From Actinomycetota bacterium (lineage in GTDB: Bacteria > Actinomycetota > Thermoleophilia > Solirubrobacterales > Solirubrobacteraceae), in assembly GCA_005888335.1 (NCBI GenBank), contig VAWY01000036.1, positions 1-45,710 of the forward strand: a stretch of DNA of 45,710 bases. Direction: 5' to 3'. Below the pieces are notes generated by a model. That model was given only the letters and a program-made list of their open reading frames with translations, searched no databases and was not told the origin of the DNA. The position numbers and the translations under genes were made by a program. Of the stretch, positions 37,967 to 45,710 are shown piece after piece (the first letter of the stretch is position 1; each line of letters starts with the position of its first letter).

Positions 37967-39372
37967 CGGCGCGCCTCCGAGCCGTCGAAGCCGATCACCT
38001 GCTCGAGCGCGTGGGCTGCGTCGAGGATGCGGTTCTCGCTGAACGCGGGGCCGGCGATCTGAAAGCCGACCGGCAGACCGTCGGCGAGGCCGGCGGGGAT
38101 CGAGACGGCCGGGATGCCGGCCAGCGACATCGGCACCGTGCAGTAGTCATTGAGGTACATGGCCAGCGGGTCGTCGACCTTGTCGCCGAGCCGGAAGGCG
38201 ACGCTCGGCGCGGTGGGCGTGACGATGAAGTCGAAGCGGTCGAACGCCGCGCGGAAGTCCTCGCTGATCTTCGTGCGCACCTGCTGCGCGCGTCCGTAGT
38301 ACGCCTCGTAGTAGCCGCTCGACAGCGCGTAGGTCCCGATCAGGATGCGCCGCTTGACCTCCGGGCCGAACCCGTCGTGGCGCGTCTGCGTGTACATCGC
38401 GACGAGCCCCTCCTCGCCGTCGCGGCGCAGCCCGTAGCGCACGCCGTCATAGCGGGCGAGGTTGGCCGACGCCTCGGCCGGCGCGAGCACGTAGTAGGCG
38501 GCGAGAGCATGCGGGGCGTGGGGCAGCGAGCACTCCTCGACCGACGCGCCGAGCTTCTCGGCAAGGGCGAGCGTCTCGCGGAAGGCGGCGAGGACGCCGC
38601 GCTCGATGCCCTCGCCGGATCGGAGCGCGCCAGCGCCAGCCGCGAGCTCGCTCGGCACGCCCAGGCGGATGCCGTCGAGGTGCTCGGCGGTGGGCAGCCG
38701 GATGGGCTCGGGGAAGGCCAGCGACGTCGAGTCGCACGGGTCGCGGCCGATCATGCGCCCGAAGAGCAGCGCCGCGTCGGTGGTGTCGCGCGCGAACGGG
38801 CCGGCCTGGTCCAGCGAGGAGGCGAAGGCGATCATCCCGTAGCGCGAGCAGGCGCCGTAGGTCGGCTTGAGGCCGACGATCCCGCACAGCGCGGCGGGCT
38901 GGCGGATCGAGCCGCCGGTGTCGGTGCCGATCGCCCACGGCGCCAGGCCGGCGGCCACCGCGGCCGCGCTGCCGCCCGAGCTGCCGCCCGGGACGCGTTC
39001 GCGATCCCACGGGTTGCGGACGGGGCCGTAGGCGGAGTTCTCGTTGGACGAGCCCATCGCGAACTCGTCCTGGTTGGTCTTGCCGAGCAGCGGGGCGCCG
39101 ATCTTCTCGACGACCGTCGCCGTGTACGGCGGGCGGTAGCCCTCGAGGATGCGCGAGCCCGACTGCGACGGGACGCCCTTGGTGCAGAACAGGTCCTTGA
39201 CCGCCAGCGGAACGCCCTCGACGCCGGGCGCCTCGTCGGCGACCCAGACGAACGCGTTGAGCTCGTCGGCCGCCGCGCGCTCGCGGTAGGCGTCGAAGAG
39301 CTCGCGCGAGCTGAACTCGCCGCGCTCGAGCGCCTCGCCGGCCTGCTTGGCGGTGAGCTCGACGAGGCTCAT
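37963..39372 (-). CDS. gatA: Asp/Glu-tRNA amidotransferase subunit A
   Basis: A 469-residue amidase-signature enzyme that frees ammonia from glutamine. The catalytic Ser-cisSer-Lys triad is visible: GVPLAVKDLFCTKG (Lys), PGGSSGGSAAAVAAG (cis-Ser) and GTDTGGSIRQPAALCGIVGLKPTYG (nucleophile Ser). The C-terminus has YEAYYGRAQQVRTKI, PTAPSVAF and AGIPAVSIPAG. It starts MSLVELTAKQAGEALERGE. Both ends overlap neighbours as ATGA, so gatC, gatA and gatB are translated as one coupled unit. Its presence implies indirect Gln-tRNA and/or Asn-tRNA formation in this organism. Confidence 0.97.
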   Translation of the reverse strand: MSLVELTAKQAGEALERGEFSSRELFDAYRERAAADELNAFVWVADEAPGVEGVPLAVKDLFCTKGVPSQSGSRILEGYRPPYTATVVEKIGAPLLGKTNQDEFAMGSSNENSAYGPVRNPWDRERVPGGSSGGSAAAVAAGLAPWAIGTDTGGSIRQPAALCGIVGLKPTYGACSRYGMIAFASSLDQAGPFARDTTDAALLFGRMIGRDPCDSTSLAFPEPIRLPTAEHLDGIRLGVPSELAAGAGALRSGEGIERGVLAAFRETLALAEKLGASVEECSLPHAPHALAAYYVLAPAEASANLARYDGVRYGLRRDGEEGLVAMYTQTRHDGFGPEVKRRILIGTYALSSGYYEAYYGRAQQVRTKISEDFRAAFDRFDFIVTPTAPSVAFRLGDKVDDPLAMYLNDYCTVPMSLAGIPAVSIPAGLADGLPVGFQIAGPAFSENRILDAAHALEQVIGFDGSEARR

Positions 39373-39653
39373 GCCTGCGGGCTCGGGACGAGGAAGCCAT
39401 CCTCGGTGCGCTCGGGCGCCGCGCCGAGCATGACCTCGCGGTCCCACGACGGCCGCGGAACGTCGGGACGCACGGCGTTGGCGACCTCGACGACGTGCGA
39501 GGTCGGCGGCACGCCCTCGAGGTCGAGCTCGTTGATCGTGTCGATGTGCCCGAGGATCTTGCTCAGCTCGCCCGCCATGCGCTCGACCTCCTCGTCGGTC
39601 AGCTGCAGGCGCGCGAGGCGGGCCACGTGGAGGACCTGCTCGCGGTCGATCAT
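39369..39653 (-). CDS. gatC: Asp/Glu-tRNA amidotransferase subunit C
   Basis: A 94-residue subunit that wraps around GatA and stabilises it on GatB. Family features are REQVLHVARLARLQLTDEEVERMAGELSKILGHIDTINELDLEGVPPTSHVVEVANAVRPDVP, then the C-terminal ERTEDGFLVPSPQ. ATG 39653 opens MIDREQVLH; GAGGG is 4 nt upstream, and TAACCT at 39664-39669 could be the -10, making a very short leader. It is first in gatC-gatA-gatB. Confidence 0.95.
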   Translation of the reverse strand: MIDREQVLHVARLARLQLTDEEVERMAGELSKILGHIDTINELDLEGVPPTSHVVEVANAVRPDVPRPSWDREVMLGAAPERTEDGFLVPSPQA

Positions 39654-39668
39654 GAGGCCCTCAAGGTT

Positions 39669-39725
39669 AGATGGCTGATCACACGACCCCCACACCCGGC
39701 TCGGCGGCCGCGCGATCAACCATCT
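39669..39725 (-). terminator. 12-bp inverted repeat between folD unit and gatC
   Basis: AGATGGCTGATC (39669-39680) and GATCAACCATCT (39714-39725) flank a 33-nt loop. In the minus-strand transcript all 12 pairs can form with one G-U. It begins at the stop codon of the upstream membrane gene and ends at the likely gatC -10, so it may terminate the folD transcript or act as an operator for gatC. There is no T tract. Confidence 0.45.
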
Positions 39726-40168
39726 CAGGGCCGATCGGCGTCGCGCATCGACCACCACGCGCCCGCCGTGATGGCGAGCACGAGCGCGAAGCCGAGCCAC
39801 GCGCCCCACAGGCGATCGGCGGCGAAGTTGGGGCCGGGCGGGTTGACGAGGCGCAGCAGGATCCAGACCGAGGCGATCGGGCCGACCACGGCGGTCAGGA
39901 CCTGCGCGGCGACCGGCCAGGCCTGCGTGTGCTCGTAGGCGGTGCTGACCAGGAGCGCGATGCCCAGCAGCGCGAGGAGCACCAGCGGCACGAGCGTGAC
40001 GTGAAAGGCCTGCCAGGCGCTCTGCTCGGTGTTGTTCGCGGCGATGTCGCGCGTGCCGGTGTACGGGCCCTCGAGGAAGCGGTACCACGGGAAGAACATC
40101 ACGACCAGCAGGGCGATCCCGCCCAGGCCGGCGAGCACGTCGCCGCCGCGCACCTTGTGCAGCGTCAT
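39725..40168 (-). CDS. Four-helix membrane protein of unknown function
   Basis: A 147-residue product with four hydrophobic helices ([60 protein letters not shown] and [22 protein letters not shown]) and an extracytoplasmic loop ([24 protein letters not shown]) after helix 1. No catalytic motif is seen. ATG 40168 overlaps the folD stop as ATGA, so it is coupled to folD, although nothing suggests a folate role. The start beginning [10 protein letters not shown] leads straight into helix 1. Confidence 0.8.
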   Translation of the reverse strand: MTLHKVRGGDVLAGLGGIALLVVMFFPWYRFLEGPYTGTRDIAANNTEQSAWQAFHVTLVPLVLLALLGIALLVSTAYEHTQAWPVAAQVLTAVVGPIASVWILLRLVNPPGPNFAADRLWGAWLGFALVLAITAGAWWSMRDADRP

Positions 40169-41013
40169 CCGCGCATCCTGGCGGCTTGGAGCGTGTTGCG
40201 CAGCAGGCACGCAACCGTCATCGCGCCGACGCCGCCGGGGACGGGCGTGATCGCCCGCGCGACGGCCGCGGCCTCCGCGAAGGCGACGTCGCCGACGAGG
40301 CCGCTCTCGAGGCGGTTGACCCCGACGTCGATGACCACGGCGCCGGGCTTGACCCAGTCGCCGCGGACCATCTCGGGCCGGCCGACGGCGGCGATGAGCA
40401 CGTCAGCGCGGCGGCAGACCCCCGGGAGGTCGCGCGTGCGCGAGTGGCACAAGGTCACCGTCGCGTTGGCCGCCAGCAGGAGCTGCGCCATCGGCTTGCC
40501 GAACAGGTTCGAGCGCCCGACGACGACCGCCTCGGCGCCCTCGAGCTCGGCGCCGACCTCGGCGAGCAGGTCCATGACGCCGGTCGGCGTGCAGGGCCGC
40601 AGCCCCGGCCGGCCGAGCGAGAGCAGGCCGGTGCTCACCGGCGTGAGGCCGTCGACGTCCTTGCGCGGATCGACCATGCCGGTGAGCTCGACGCCGTCGA
40701 GGTGTCCGGGCACCGGGAGCTGGACCAGGATGCCGTCGACCGCCTCGTCGCTGTTGAGCGAGTCCAGCAGCGCCACGACCTCGACGCGCGGCACGTCCGC
40801 GGGCAGCCGGTGGTCGAAGCCGGCCATGCCCACCTCCTTGGTCGCGCGCTGCTTGCCGCCGACGTAGACGGCCGAGCCGGAGTCGTCGCCGATGAGGACG
40901 GTCGCGAGCCCGGGCGTGCGCCCGTGCTCGGTCGTGAACGCGGCGACGTCCTGGGCCACCCGCGCGCGCACGCGCGCGGCGACCGCCTTGCCGTCGATGA
41001 CCTGGGCTGCCAT
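40165..41013 (-). CDS. folD: Methylene-THF dehydrogenase/cyclohydrolase
   Basis: A 282-residue bifunctional enzyme linking 5,10-methylene-, methenyl- and 10-formyl-tetrahydrofolate. It shows [18 protein letters not shown] (catalytic Lys), [75 protein letters not shown] and [19 protein letters not shown]...[20 protein letters not shown] 41013 gives the usual N-terminus ([19 protein letters not shown]). TAGGCT lies 10 nt upstream as a possible -10 with almost no leader; I see no ZTP aptamer here, unlike before serC. Its stop overlaps the membrane gene. Confidence 0.97.
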   Translation of the reverse strand: MAAQVIDGKAVAARVRARVAQDVAAFTTEHGRTPGLATVLIGDDSGSAVYVGGKQRATKEVGMAGFDHRLPADVPRVEVVALLDSLNSDEAVDGILVQLPVPGHLDGVELTGMVDPRKDVDGLTPVSTGLLSLGRPGLRPCTPTGVMDLLAEVGAELEGAEAVVVGRSNLFGKPMAQLLLAANATVTLCHSRTRDLPGVCRRADVLIAAVGRPEMVRGDWVKPGAVVIDVGVNRLESGLVGDVAFAEAAAVARAITPVPGGVGAMTVACLLRNTLQAARMRG

Positions 41014-41095
41014 GCGGCGGGCGAGCCTACGCGATGGCGCGGCGGGACCTCCACCGGCGCATGAACGTCGGCGTTTGGGGAACAACCGCCCGGCG

Positions 41096-42190
41096 ATGAG
41101 GCGCCGCCGGATCGCCGCGCTCGTCTTTCTCGTGACCCTCGCCGGCGCCCCAGCGGCGGCGCGCGCCCGCGTGCTCGTGGGCATCGGCGACCAGAAGCCG
41201 GCGATGTTCGCCGACGCCCGCTTCCGCTGGCTCGGCGTCCGCCAGGCGCGGATCGTCGTGTCCTGGGACGTGCAGCGCTCGACCGTCGAGCGCCGGTGGG
41301 TCGCCGGGTGGCTCGCCGCCGCGCGCGCCGCGGGCGTCGAGCCGCTCGTCGCCTTCGGCCATGCCTGGAGCGGCCCGCGGCGCGGCTACCTGCCCGGCGT
41401 CGGCGAGTTCGCCGCCGCGTTCGAACGCTTCCGGCTGGCCTATCCGTGGGTGCGCGAGTACACGGCGTGGAACGAGGCCGACCACTGCTCGCAGCCGACG
41501 TGCCGCCGGCCCGACAAGGCCGCGGCCTACTACGACGTCGTCAAGGACGCGTGCCCGGGCTGCACCGTGGTCGCCGCCGACGTGCTCGACCAGCCGAACA
41601 TGGCGAGCTGGATCCGCGCGTTCAGCGCCGCGGCGCACCACGTCCCGCGCCTGTGGGGGCTGCACAACTACCTCGACGCGAACCGGCTACGCACGCGCGG
41701 CACGCGCCGCCTGCTGCGCGTCGTGCGCGGCGAGGTCTGGATCACCGAGACCGGCGGCCTGGTCCGGCGCAACCACTACCGCGCGCAGATCGCCTTCCCC
41801 GAGTCGCCCGCCCACGCGGCCACGGTGACGCGCTTCGTGCTGCAGGTCGCCGACAGCGAGCCCCGGATCCGGCGCGTCTACTTCTACCAGTGGAACGCCG
41901 ACTCGCTCCTGGAGGCCTGGGACTCGGGGTTCATCGACCCGTTCGGCCACCGCCGCGCCGCCTTCGACGTGCTGGCGCGCCACGCCGGCCGCGACCCGCG
42001 GCGCGCGCCGGGGGACCCGGTCTTCGCCGCGCCCGTCGAGCCGCCGCCGGCCAGCGAGCAGCCGCCGCCCTCGCAGGGCGGCCCGCCGCCGCAGGACTCG
42101 CCGCCCCAGCAGCAGCAGCAGCCGCAAGACCCGCCGCCGCCGTCGTGCACGCTGCCGCCGCCGCTGTGCCCGGGCGTGCTGCCCGGCTGA
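41096..42190 (+). CDS. Secreted clan GH-A-like glycosidase with Pro/Gln-rich tail
   Basis: A 364-residue exported protein. The signal peptide is [27 protein letters not shown]-barrel-like domain follows: [55 protein letters not shown] (putative acid/base Glu in WNE), [29 protein letters not shown] (putative nucleophile Glu in TETG), and [22 protein letters not shown]. Two Glu on beta strands 4 and 7 are the mark of clan GH-A glycosidases. The last 45 residues are Pro/Gln-rich with [10 protein letters not shown]. The substrate is unknown. ATG 41096 immediately starts the Arg-rich n-region. Confidence 0.8.
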   Translation: MRRRRIAALVFLVTLAGAPAAARARVLVGIGDQKPAMFADARFRWLGVRQARIVVSWDVQRSTVERRWVAGWLAAARAAGVEPLVAFGHAWSGPRRGYLPGVGEFAAAFERFRLAYPWVREYTAWNEADHCSQPTCRRPDKAAAYYDVVKDACPGCTVVAADVLDQPNMASWIRAFSAAAHHVPRLWGLHNYLDANRLRTRGTRRLLRVVRGEVWITETGGLVRRNHYRAQIAFPESPAHAATVTRFVLQVADSEPRIRRVYFYQWNADSLLEAWDSGFIDPFGHRRAAFDVLARHAGRDPRRAPGDPVFAAPVEPPPASEQPPPSQGGPPPQDSPPQQQQQPQDPPPPSCTLPPPLCPGVLPG

Positions 42191-42200
42191 GGCGGCGCGG

Positions 42201-42229
42201 TTGTCGGCGGTCGGCGCGCGAGATAGCGT
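42201..42229 (+). promoter_or_regulatory. Promoter before secreted protein gene
   Basis: TTGTCG (42201-42206) and TAGCGT (42224-42229) are spaced 17 bp, a good sigma-70-type match for such GC-rich DNA. The -10 ends 9 nt before the ATG at 42239, so the transcript would be leaderless or nearly so; no Shine-Dalgarno is present. Confidence 0.55.
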
Positions 42230-42238
42230 CGCTCGTAG

Positions 42239-42928
42239 ATGCGCAGGCTCATCGTCGGCGGCGTGATCGGAGCGGCGTGCTTCGCCGGACCCGGGGGTGC
42301 GCTTGCGAGCGACCAGTTCGCCGCGTCCTTCGAGCTGACGTACTCGCGCGCGGTCCCGGCGGCCTCCGCCGGCCTGAGCATGCACGTCGCGTGGAGCGAC
42401 CCGGGCGAGCCGGCGGGCAAGCCGCGGGCGATCAAGGAGATCGTCCTGGACTTCGCGCCCGGCACGCGGTTCGACACGACGGCGCTGCCCTACTGCCGCG
42501 CATCCGACGACCTGCTGCGGGCGAAGGGCCCGTCGGCGTGCCCGCGAGCGTCGCAGGTCGGCACGGGCGCGACGATGGTCAACCCGGGCGCCAGCCCGCC
42601 GTTCGGGACGCACGTGACGTTCTTCAACGCGAGGCGCCAGGTCATCGTCGTGGTCAAGGCGGGCGCGACGGTGATCTCCGTCTTCCGCGATCTGATCCGC
42701 GGCTCGACGATCACGGTCCGGCCGATCATCCCCGGCGGCTTCGCGCTCACCGACCTGCAGGTTCGCTGGGTCGCGCACGGCCGCAGGACGCGCAGCGGAC
42801 GGAGGGCCTACCTCCGCACGCCCGCCACGTGCCCCGCCGAGGGCGCGTGGACGACGACGGCGAAGCTCACGTACGCCGACGGCTTCACGCAGCAGCTGAC
42901 GAGCGCGACGCCCTGCGCGGGGCGTTAG
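42239..42928 (+). CDS. Secreted protein of unknown function
   Basis: A 229-residue exported protein with a signal peptide (RRLIVGGVIGAACFAGPGGALA, cleavage near residue 24). The mature part is beta-rich: FELTYSRAVPAASAGLSMHVAWSDPGEPAGKPRAIKEIVLDFAPGTRFDTTALPYCRASDDLL, then KGPSACPRASQVGTGATMV, RQVIVVVKAGATVISVF, GFALTDLQVRW and TPATCPAEGAWTTTAKLTYADG. Four Cys could form two disulfides. This resembles a family of exported beta-sandwich proteins common in Thermoleophilia, but I give no function. Its TAG overlaps the TAA of the convergent GGDEF-EAL gene (bases 42925-42928). Confidence 0.8.
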   Translation: MRRLIVGGVIGAACFAGPGGALASDQFAASFELTYSRAVPAASAGLSMHVAWSDPGEPAGKPRAIKEIVLDFAPGTRFDTTALPYCRASDDLLRAKGPSACPRASQVGTGATMVNPGASPPFGTHVTFFNARRQVIVVVKAGATVISVFRDLIRGSTITVRPIIPGGFALTDLQVRWVAHGRRTRSGRRAYLRTPATCPAEGAWTTTAKLTYADGFTQQLTSATPCAGR

Positions 42929-44904
42929 GCGGCGCGGCGCAGCGCCACGCCGCCGAGCAGCGGCGTGAGCGACTCGGCGGGCACCGGCCGGCCGAGGTGG
43001 TAGCCCTGGGCGAGGTCGCAGCCCAGGCGGCGCAGCGTGCGCAGGCTCGCCTCGTCTTCGACGCCCTCGGCGACGACGCTGAGCCCGAGGTTGTGCGCGA
43101 GCTCGATGGTCGAGCGCACGATCGCCTCGTCGCTGGCGCTCGAGCCCATGTCGATGACGAACGACCGGTCGATCTTGATCTCGTCGACCGGGAGGCGCTT
43201 GAGCTGCGCGAGCGAGGAGTAGCCGGTGCCGAAGTCGTCGATCGACAGCCGCAGGCCCTGGCTCGTGAGGCGCTCGAGGACGGTCCGCGCGCGGTCGGGG
43301 TCGCTCATGAGCATGCTCTCGGTGATCTCGAGCTGCAGCAGCTCAGCGTCGGTCCCCCACTTGGCCAGCAGGGCGGCGATCTCCGCGGGCAGCTCGTGGT
43401 CGAGGAAGCTCCGCGCCGAGAGGTTGACCGCAATCGGCAGCCGTAGCCCGGAGTCACGCCAGCCGCGCGCCTGGCAGAGCGCCTGGTCGAGCACGAACGA
43501 CGTGAGCGGCGTGATGAGCCCGCTGCGCTCGGCCAGCGGGATGAAGTCGCCGGGGGCGATGAGCCCGCGGGTCGGATGCCGCCAGCGCACGAGCGCCTCG
43601 ACGCCGCGCACGGTGCCGGTGGCGACCTCGGTCTGCGGCTGGAAGTGCAGCTCGAGCTCGCCCTCGTCGATGGCCTTGCGCAGCTCCGCGGCGAGCGTCA
43701 GCCGACGCGTGCTGTGGCGGTCGTTCTCCGCGCGGTAGACCTGGTGGCCGGAGTGCGCGCGCTTGGCCTGGTACATGGCCACGTCGGCGTGGCGCAGGAG
43801 GATCTCGACGCGATCGCCGTGCGCGGGATGCGTGGCGATCCCGATGCTCGCCGTCACCTCGAGGCTCAACCCCTCGATCTGCATCGGCGCCTGCAGCGCG
43901 CGCAGCAGGCGCTCGGCCACCGCGACCGCGCTGTCGGCGCGGTCGAGGTCGGGCACCAGGACCGCGAACTCGTCCCCGCCCAGGCGGGCCACGGTGTCCT
44001 CGGGGCGGACGGCCTGGGCGAGGCGCGCGGCGATCTCGCGCAGCAGCTCGTCACCGTGGTGATGGCCGAGGGTGTCGTTGACCTCCTTGAAGTGGTCGAC
44101 ATCCATCAGCATCACGGCGTGCGTGGCGCCGCCGCCGGCCGCGAGCGTCGCGTTGACGCGCTGGTGGAAGAGCGTGCGGTTGGGAAGGCCGGTGAGGGCG
44201 TCGTGGAGCGCCTGGTGCTCCTTGGCCAGCGCCTGGCGCTCGCCGCGGTAGATGGCGACGAGCGGGAGGGCGAGCAGCGGCAGCGCGCCGAGGCCGAACG
44301 TCCCGACGATGACGAGGATGGGCGAGAGGCCCAGCAGCAGGCCGGCGCTCGACGCCTGGACGAGGAAGTTGCGCGTCAGGTACTCCCAGACGCCGATCTC
44401 TTCGACGAGCGCGATCACCGTCGCGACGATCATCGTGTTCACGGCGTAGAACACCGCCGCCGCGGCCATGATGCCCGGGAGGTCGCCGTTGAGGAACGGA
44501 TGGTCGCCGGGGTGCGGGACGCCGGTCAGGAGCGCGAGGAATGCGCCGCTCGTGACGATCGTCACCGCATACTGGGACGCGTTGAACGCGATCTTGGCGG
44601 GCGCCTTGCGGCTCAGGCAGTCGGCGACCACCGAGGCCCCGGCCAGCGCGATGCAGGCGGTGTCGGGACCGAAGGCGAGCAGCGTGGCGAAGGCGAACGT
44701 CGTCGACAGGACGATCTCGCCCTGCGCGCGGCGCAGGACGACCTGGATCGGCAGCATCTCGCCGACCATCGTCCCGACGACGAGGGTGATCAGCAGCGGG
44801 GCGTCGTGATGGAAGCCGGCGAGTGGGTCGCCGGTGGCCACGAGGGCGACCGCCGCGAGCCCGGCGGCGATGACCGAGGCGACGTAGGCGTTCAGCCGGC
44901 GCAC
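42925..44904 (-). CDS. Membrane GGDEF-EAL cyclic-di-GMP protein
   Basis: A 659-residue protein: an N-terminal membrane domain with about seven helices (residues 1-215), a GGDEF domain and an EAL domain. The cyclase site is RLGGDEFAVL (about residue 310), preceded by HDALTGLPNRTLFHQRV and MDVDHFKEVND, so diguanylate cyclase activity looks intact. No RxxD inhibitory site is obvious before it (RPEDTVA lies close but is a poor match). The EAL domain has GVEALVRWRHP, NLSARSF, LEITESMLM, SIDDFGTGYSSLAQLKRLPVDEIKIDRSFV and VAEGVED, the residues needed for phosphodiesterase activity. The start is GTG 44904, with the DUF5317-like gene ending 2 bp upstream. It can act both ways; the net direction cannot be told. 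Confidence 0.93.
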   Translation of the reverse strand: MRRLNAYVASVIAAGLAAVALVATGDPLAGFHHDAPLLITLVVGTMVGEMLPIQVVLRRAQGEIVLSTTFAFATLLAFGPDTACIALAGASVVADCLSRKAPAKIAFNASQYAVTIVTSGAFLALLTGVPHPGDHPFLNGDLPGIMAAAAVFYAVNTMIVATVIALVEEIGVWEYLTRNFLVQASSAGLLLGLSPILVIVGTFGLGALPLLALPLVAIYRGERQALAKEHQALHDALTGLPNRTLFHQRVNATLAAGGGATHAVMLMDVDHFKEVNDTLGHHHGDELLREIAARLAQAVRPEDTVARLGGDEFAVLVPDLDRADSAVAVAERLLRALQAPMQIEGLSLEVTASIGIATHPAHGDRVEILLRHADVAMYQAKRAHSGHQVYRAENDRHSTRRLTLAAELRKAIDEGELELHFQPQTEVATGTVRGVEALVRWRHPTRGLIAPGDFIPLAERSGLITPLTSFVLDQALCQARGWRDSGLRLPIAVNLSARSFLDHELPAEIAALLAKWGTDAELLQLEITESMLMSDPDRARTVLERLTSQGLRLSIDDFGTGYSSLAQLKRLPVDEIKIDRSFVIDMGSSASDEAIVRSTIELAHNLGLSVVAEGVEDEASLRTLRRLGCDLAQGYHLGRPVPAESLTPLLGGVALRRAA

Positions 44905-44906
44905 GG

Positions 44907-45569
44907 CTAGGCGCCGCGGCGCGGTGCGGCGCTGCTCAGGTCGAGGTCGGGCAGGCCCGGGAGGCGCAGGCGCAGGGCTCCGAGCGGGATGCGCTCGCCG
45001 GCCGCGGGCAGGTGGAACGCGGCGCGGAAGCCCGGCCCGCGCGCCCCAGCGGGCGCGCCCTCGGGCAGGGCGGGCAGCAGCCGCTCGCCCGCGCCGTCGG
45101 CGACGACGAGCTGCGCGGTGCCCGCGGCGGTGCCGAGCAGCGCGCGGCCGGTGACGCGGACCAGCCAGCTCGCCGGGCTCGCGCGCACGAGCTCGACGCG
45201 CTCGACGACGGCGCGGTGGCCGCCGAGCCGCGACCCGCCGATGCGGTGCACGAACACGAGCGCCCCGACCGCGATGAGCACGTCGCCGATACTGAAGACG
45301 TTGTGGAGCGGGAACGCGGCGGGGACGGCGAAGACGTCCCCCAGCGGCGCGAGCCTGGGATGGGCCACGATCGCCGAGTTGATGTAGTCGGCGTGCTCGA
45401 GCGGCAGTCCCGCGCGGCGCACGGCGTCAGGGTCGGCGGGCATGACGCCGCCGTTGGCGGTGATCGCCGCGAGGTTCAGCCCGCCGCCGAGGGCGACCAG
45501 CGGGACGCCGGGGATCCAAAGGTTGCGCGCGACGAACGCGGCGACGAGCCCGTAGCTGAGCAGGTGCAC
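44907..45569 (-). CDS. DUF5317-like membrane protein, shortened N-terminus
   Basis: A 220-residue product beginning HLLSYGLVAAFVARNLWIPGVPLVALGGGLNLAAITANGGVMPA, then AHPRLAPLGDVFAVPAAFPLHNVFSIGDVLIAVGALVFVHRIGG. The HLLSY, LNLAAITANGG.MP, LGDVF..P and NVFSIGDVLIA blocks match the DUF5317 pattern as I know it. Members normally have about 50 more residues (two helices) before HLLSY. Here TGA stands in frame 12 nt upstream of GTG 45569, and other frames upstream show no hydrophobic helix, so the gene seems truncated at its 5' side. A non-membrane tail of about 95 residues follows. It is upstream of the GGDEF-EAL gene by 2 bp. Confidence 0.7.
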   Translation of the reverse strand: MHLLSYGLVAAFVARNLWIPGVPLVALGGGLNLAAITANGGVMPADPDAVRRAGLPLEHADYINSAIVAHPRLAPLGDVFAVPAAFPLHNVFSIGDVLIAVGALVFVHRIGGSRLGGHRAVVERVELVRASPASWLVRVTGRALLGTAAGTAQLVVADGAGERLLPALPEGAPAGARGPGFRAAFHLPAAGERIPLGALRLRLPGLPDLDLSSAAPRRGA

Positions 45570-45600
45570 CGCGGCTCGTCGTCAATCCAAGGAGGGACTG

Positions 45601-45693
45601 GTGCTCAAGGCACGGCTGTTCAACATCGGCATCGCGGTCGCGATGCTCGCGGCGCTCGTCGAGTCGCTCGGCGCGGTGGCGAAGTGGCGATGA
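45601..45693 (+). CDS. 30-residue hydrophobic peptide
   Basis: GTG 45601 to TGA 45693 encodes LKARLFNIGIAVAMLAAL and VESLGAVAKWR, one membrane-length helix with basic ends. AAGGAGGG is 6 nt upstream, an excellent Shine-Dalgarno and the main reason for the call. It is divergent from the DUF5317-like gene and overlaps the next start as ATGA. Function unknown; it could be a membrane micropeptide or a leader for the gene that follows. Confidence 0.6.
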   Translation: MLKARLFNIGIAVAMLAALVESLGAVAKWR

Positions 45694-45710
45694 AGGCTCG
45701 TCACAATCGC
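45690..45710 (+). CDS. Start of a downstream gene (partial, first 7 codons)
   Basis: ATG 45690 overlaps the stop of the 30-residue peptide gene as ATGA and reads MKARHNR up to the window edge. The overlap pattern is the same as at nine other junctions here, so a coupled gene is likely, but nothing can be said of its product. Confidence 0.4.

Noticed and set aside
40985..41095. A second ZTP riboswitch before folD
   Set aside because: The folD leader is only a few bases from the likely -10, and none of the aptamer's conserved elements is present.

Overview
The window is about 45.7 kb of very GC-rich bacterial chromosome, densely packed with genes. The gene content suggests a deep-branching, high-GC actinobacterium of the Thermoleophilia/Solirubrobacterales kind. 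The pointers are a classical menaquinone pathway, GatCAB, a DUF5317-like membrane protein, small zinc-ribbon proteins, frequent GTG/TTG starts and apparently leaderless promoters (TANNNT 7-9 nt before the start codon). This placement is inference; there is no rRNA marker here. I see no tRNA, rRNA, insertion sequence, phage gene or CRISPR array, and no gene-free stretch longer than 300 bases.

Layout. 1-3620: the 5' end of an asparagine-synthetase-like gene, then a class I glutamine amidotransferase, a circularly permuted ATP-grasp ligase and a YbdK/GCS2 carboxylate-amine ligase. Together they look like an uncharacterised amide or peptide ligation pathway. 3676-6438: divergent aldo/keto reductase and Eis-like acetyltransferase, then a cyclic-nucleotide-binding protein. 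6439-10702: a ZTP riboswitch, serC, serA and a GH13 glucosidase in one coupled unit. 10744-12458: a MarR regulator with an MFS exporter. 12466-14625: a secreted protein and an HD-GYP membrane protein. 14636-17922: a methyltransferase, an MFS exporter behind a ladder of competing hairpins and a 5-codon leader ORF, and ilvC. 18033-20114: a large secreted/membrane SpoIIE-type phosphatase.

20118-28347 carries the o-succinylbenzoate route to menaquinone, with menE, menB, menA, menC, menH, menD and menF split over both strands and several back-to-back promoters. 28371-31685 holds an atypical response regulator, a zinc ribbon, ilvN and ilvB. 31766-35988: a di-heme peroxidase-like exported protein, small membrane and hypothetical genes, and the 3' remnant of a short-chain dehydrogenase. 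35989-41013: a P-loop kinase, gatB, gatA, gatC, a membrane protein and folD. 41096-45710: two secreted proteins, a GGDEF-EAL membrane protein, a shortened DUF5317-like protein, a 30-residue peptide gene and the first codons of the next gene.

The metabolic genes connect. The ZTP aptamer senses a signal of 10-formyl-THF shortage and sits before serine synthesis, the main source of one-carbon units, while folD interconverts the folate one-carbon forms. ilvBN and ilvC cover branched-chain amino acids. The men genes make the respiratory quinone. A recurrent architectural feature is the 4-nt NTGA stop/start overlap, seen here with all four first bases (ATGA, GTGA, TTGA and apparently CTGA).
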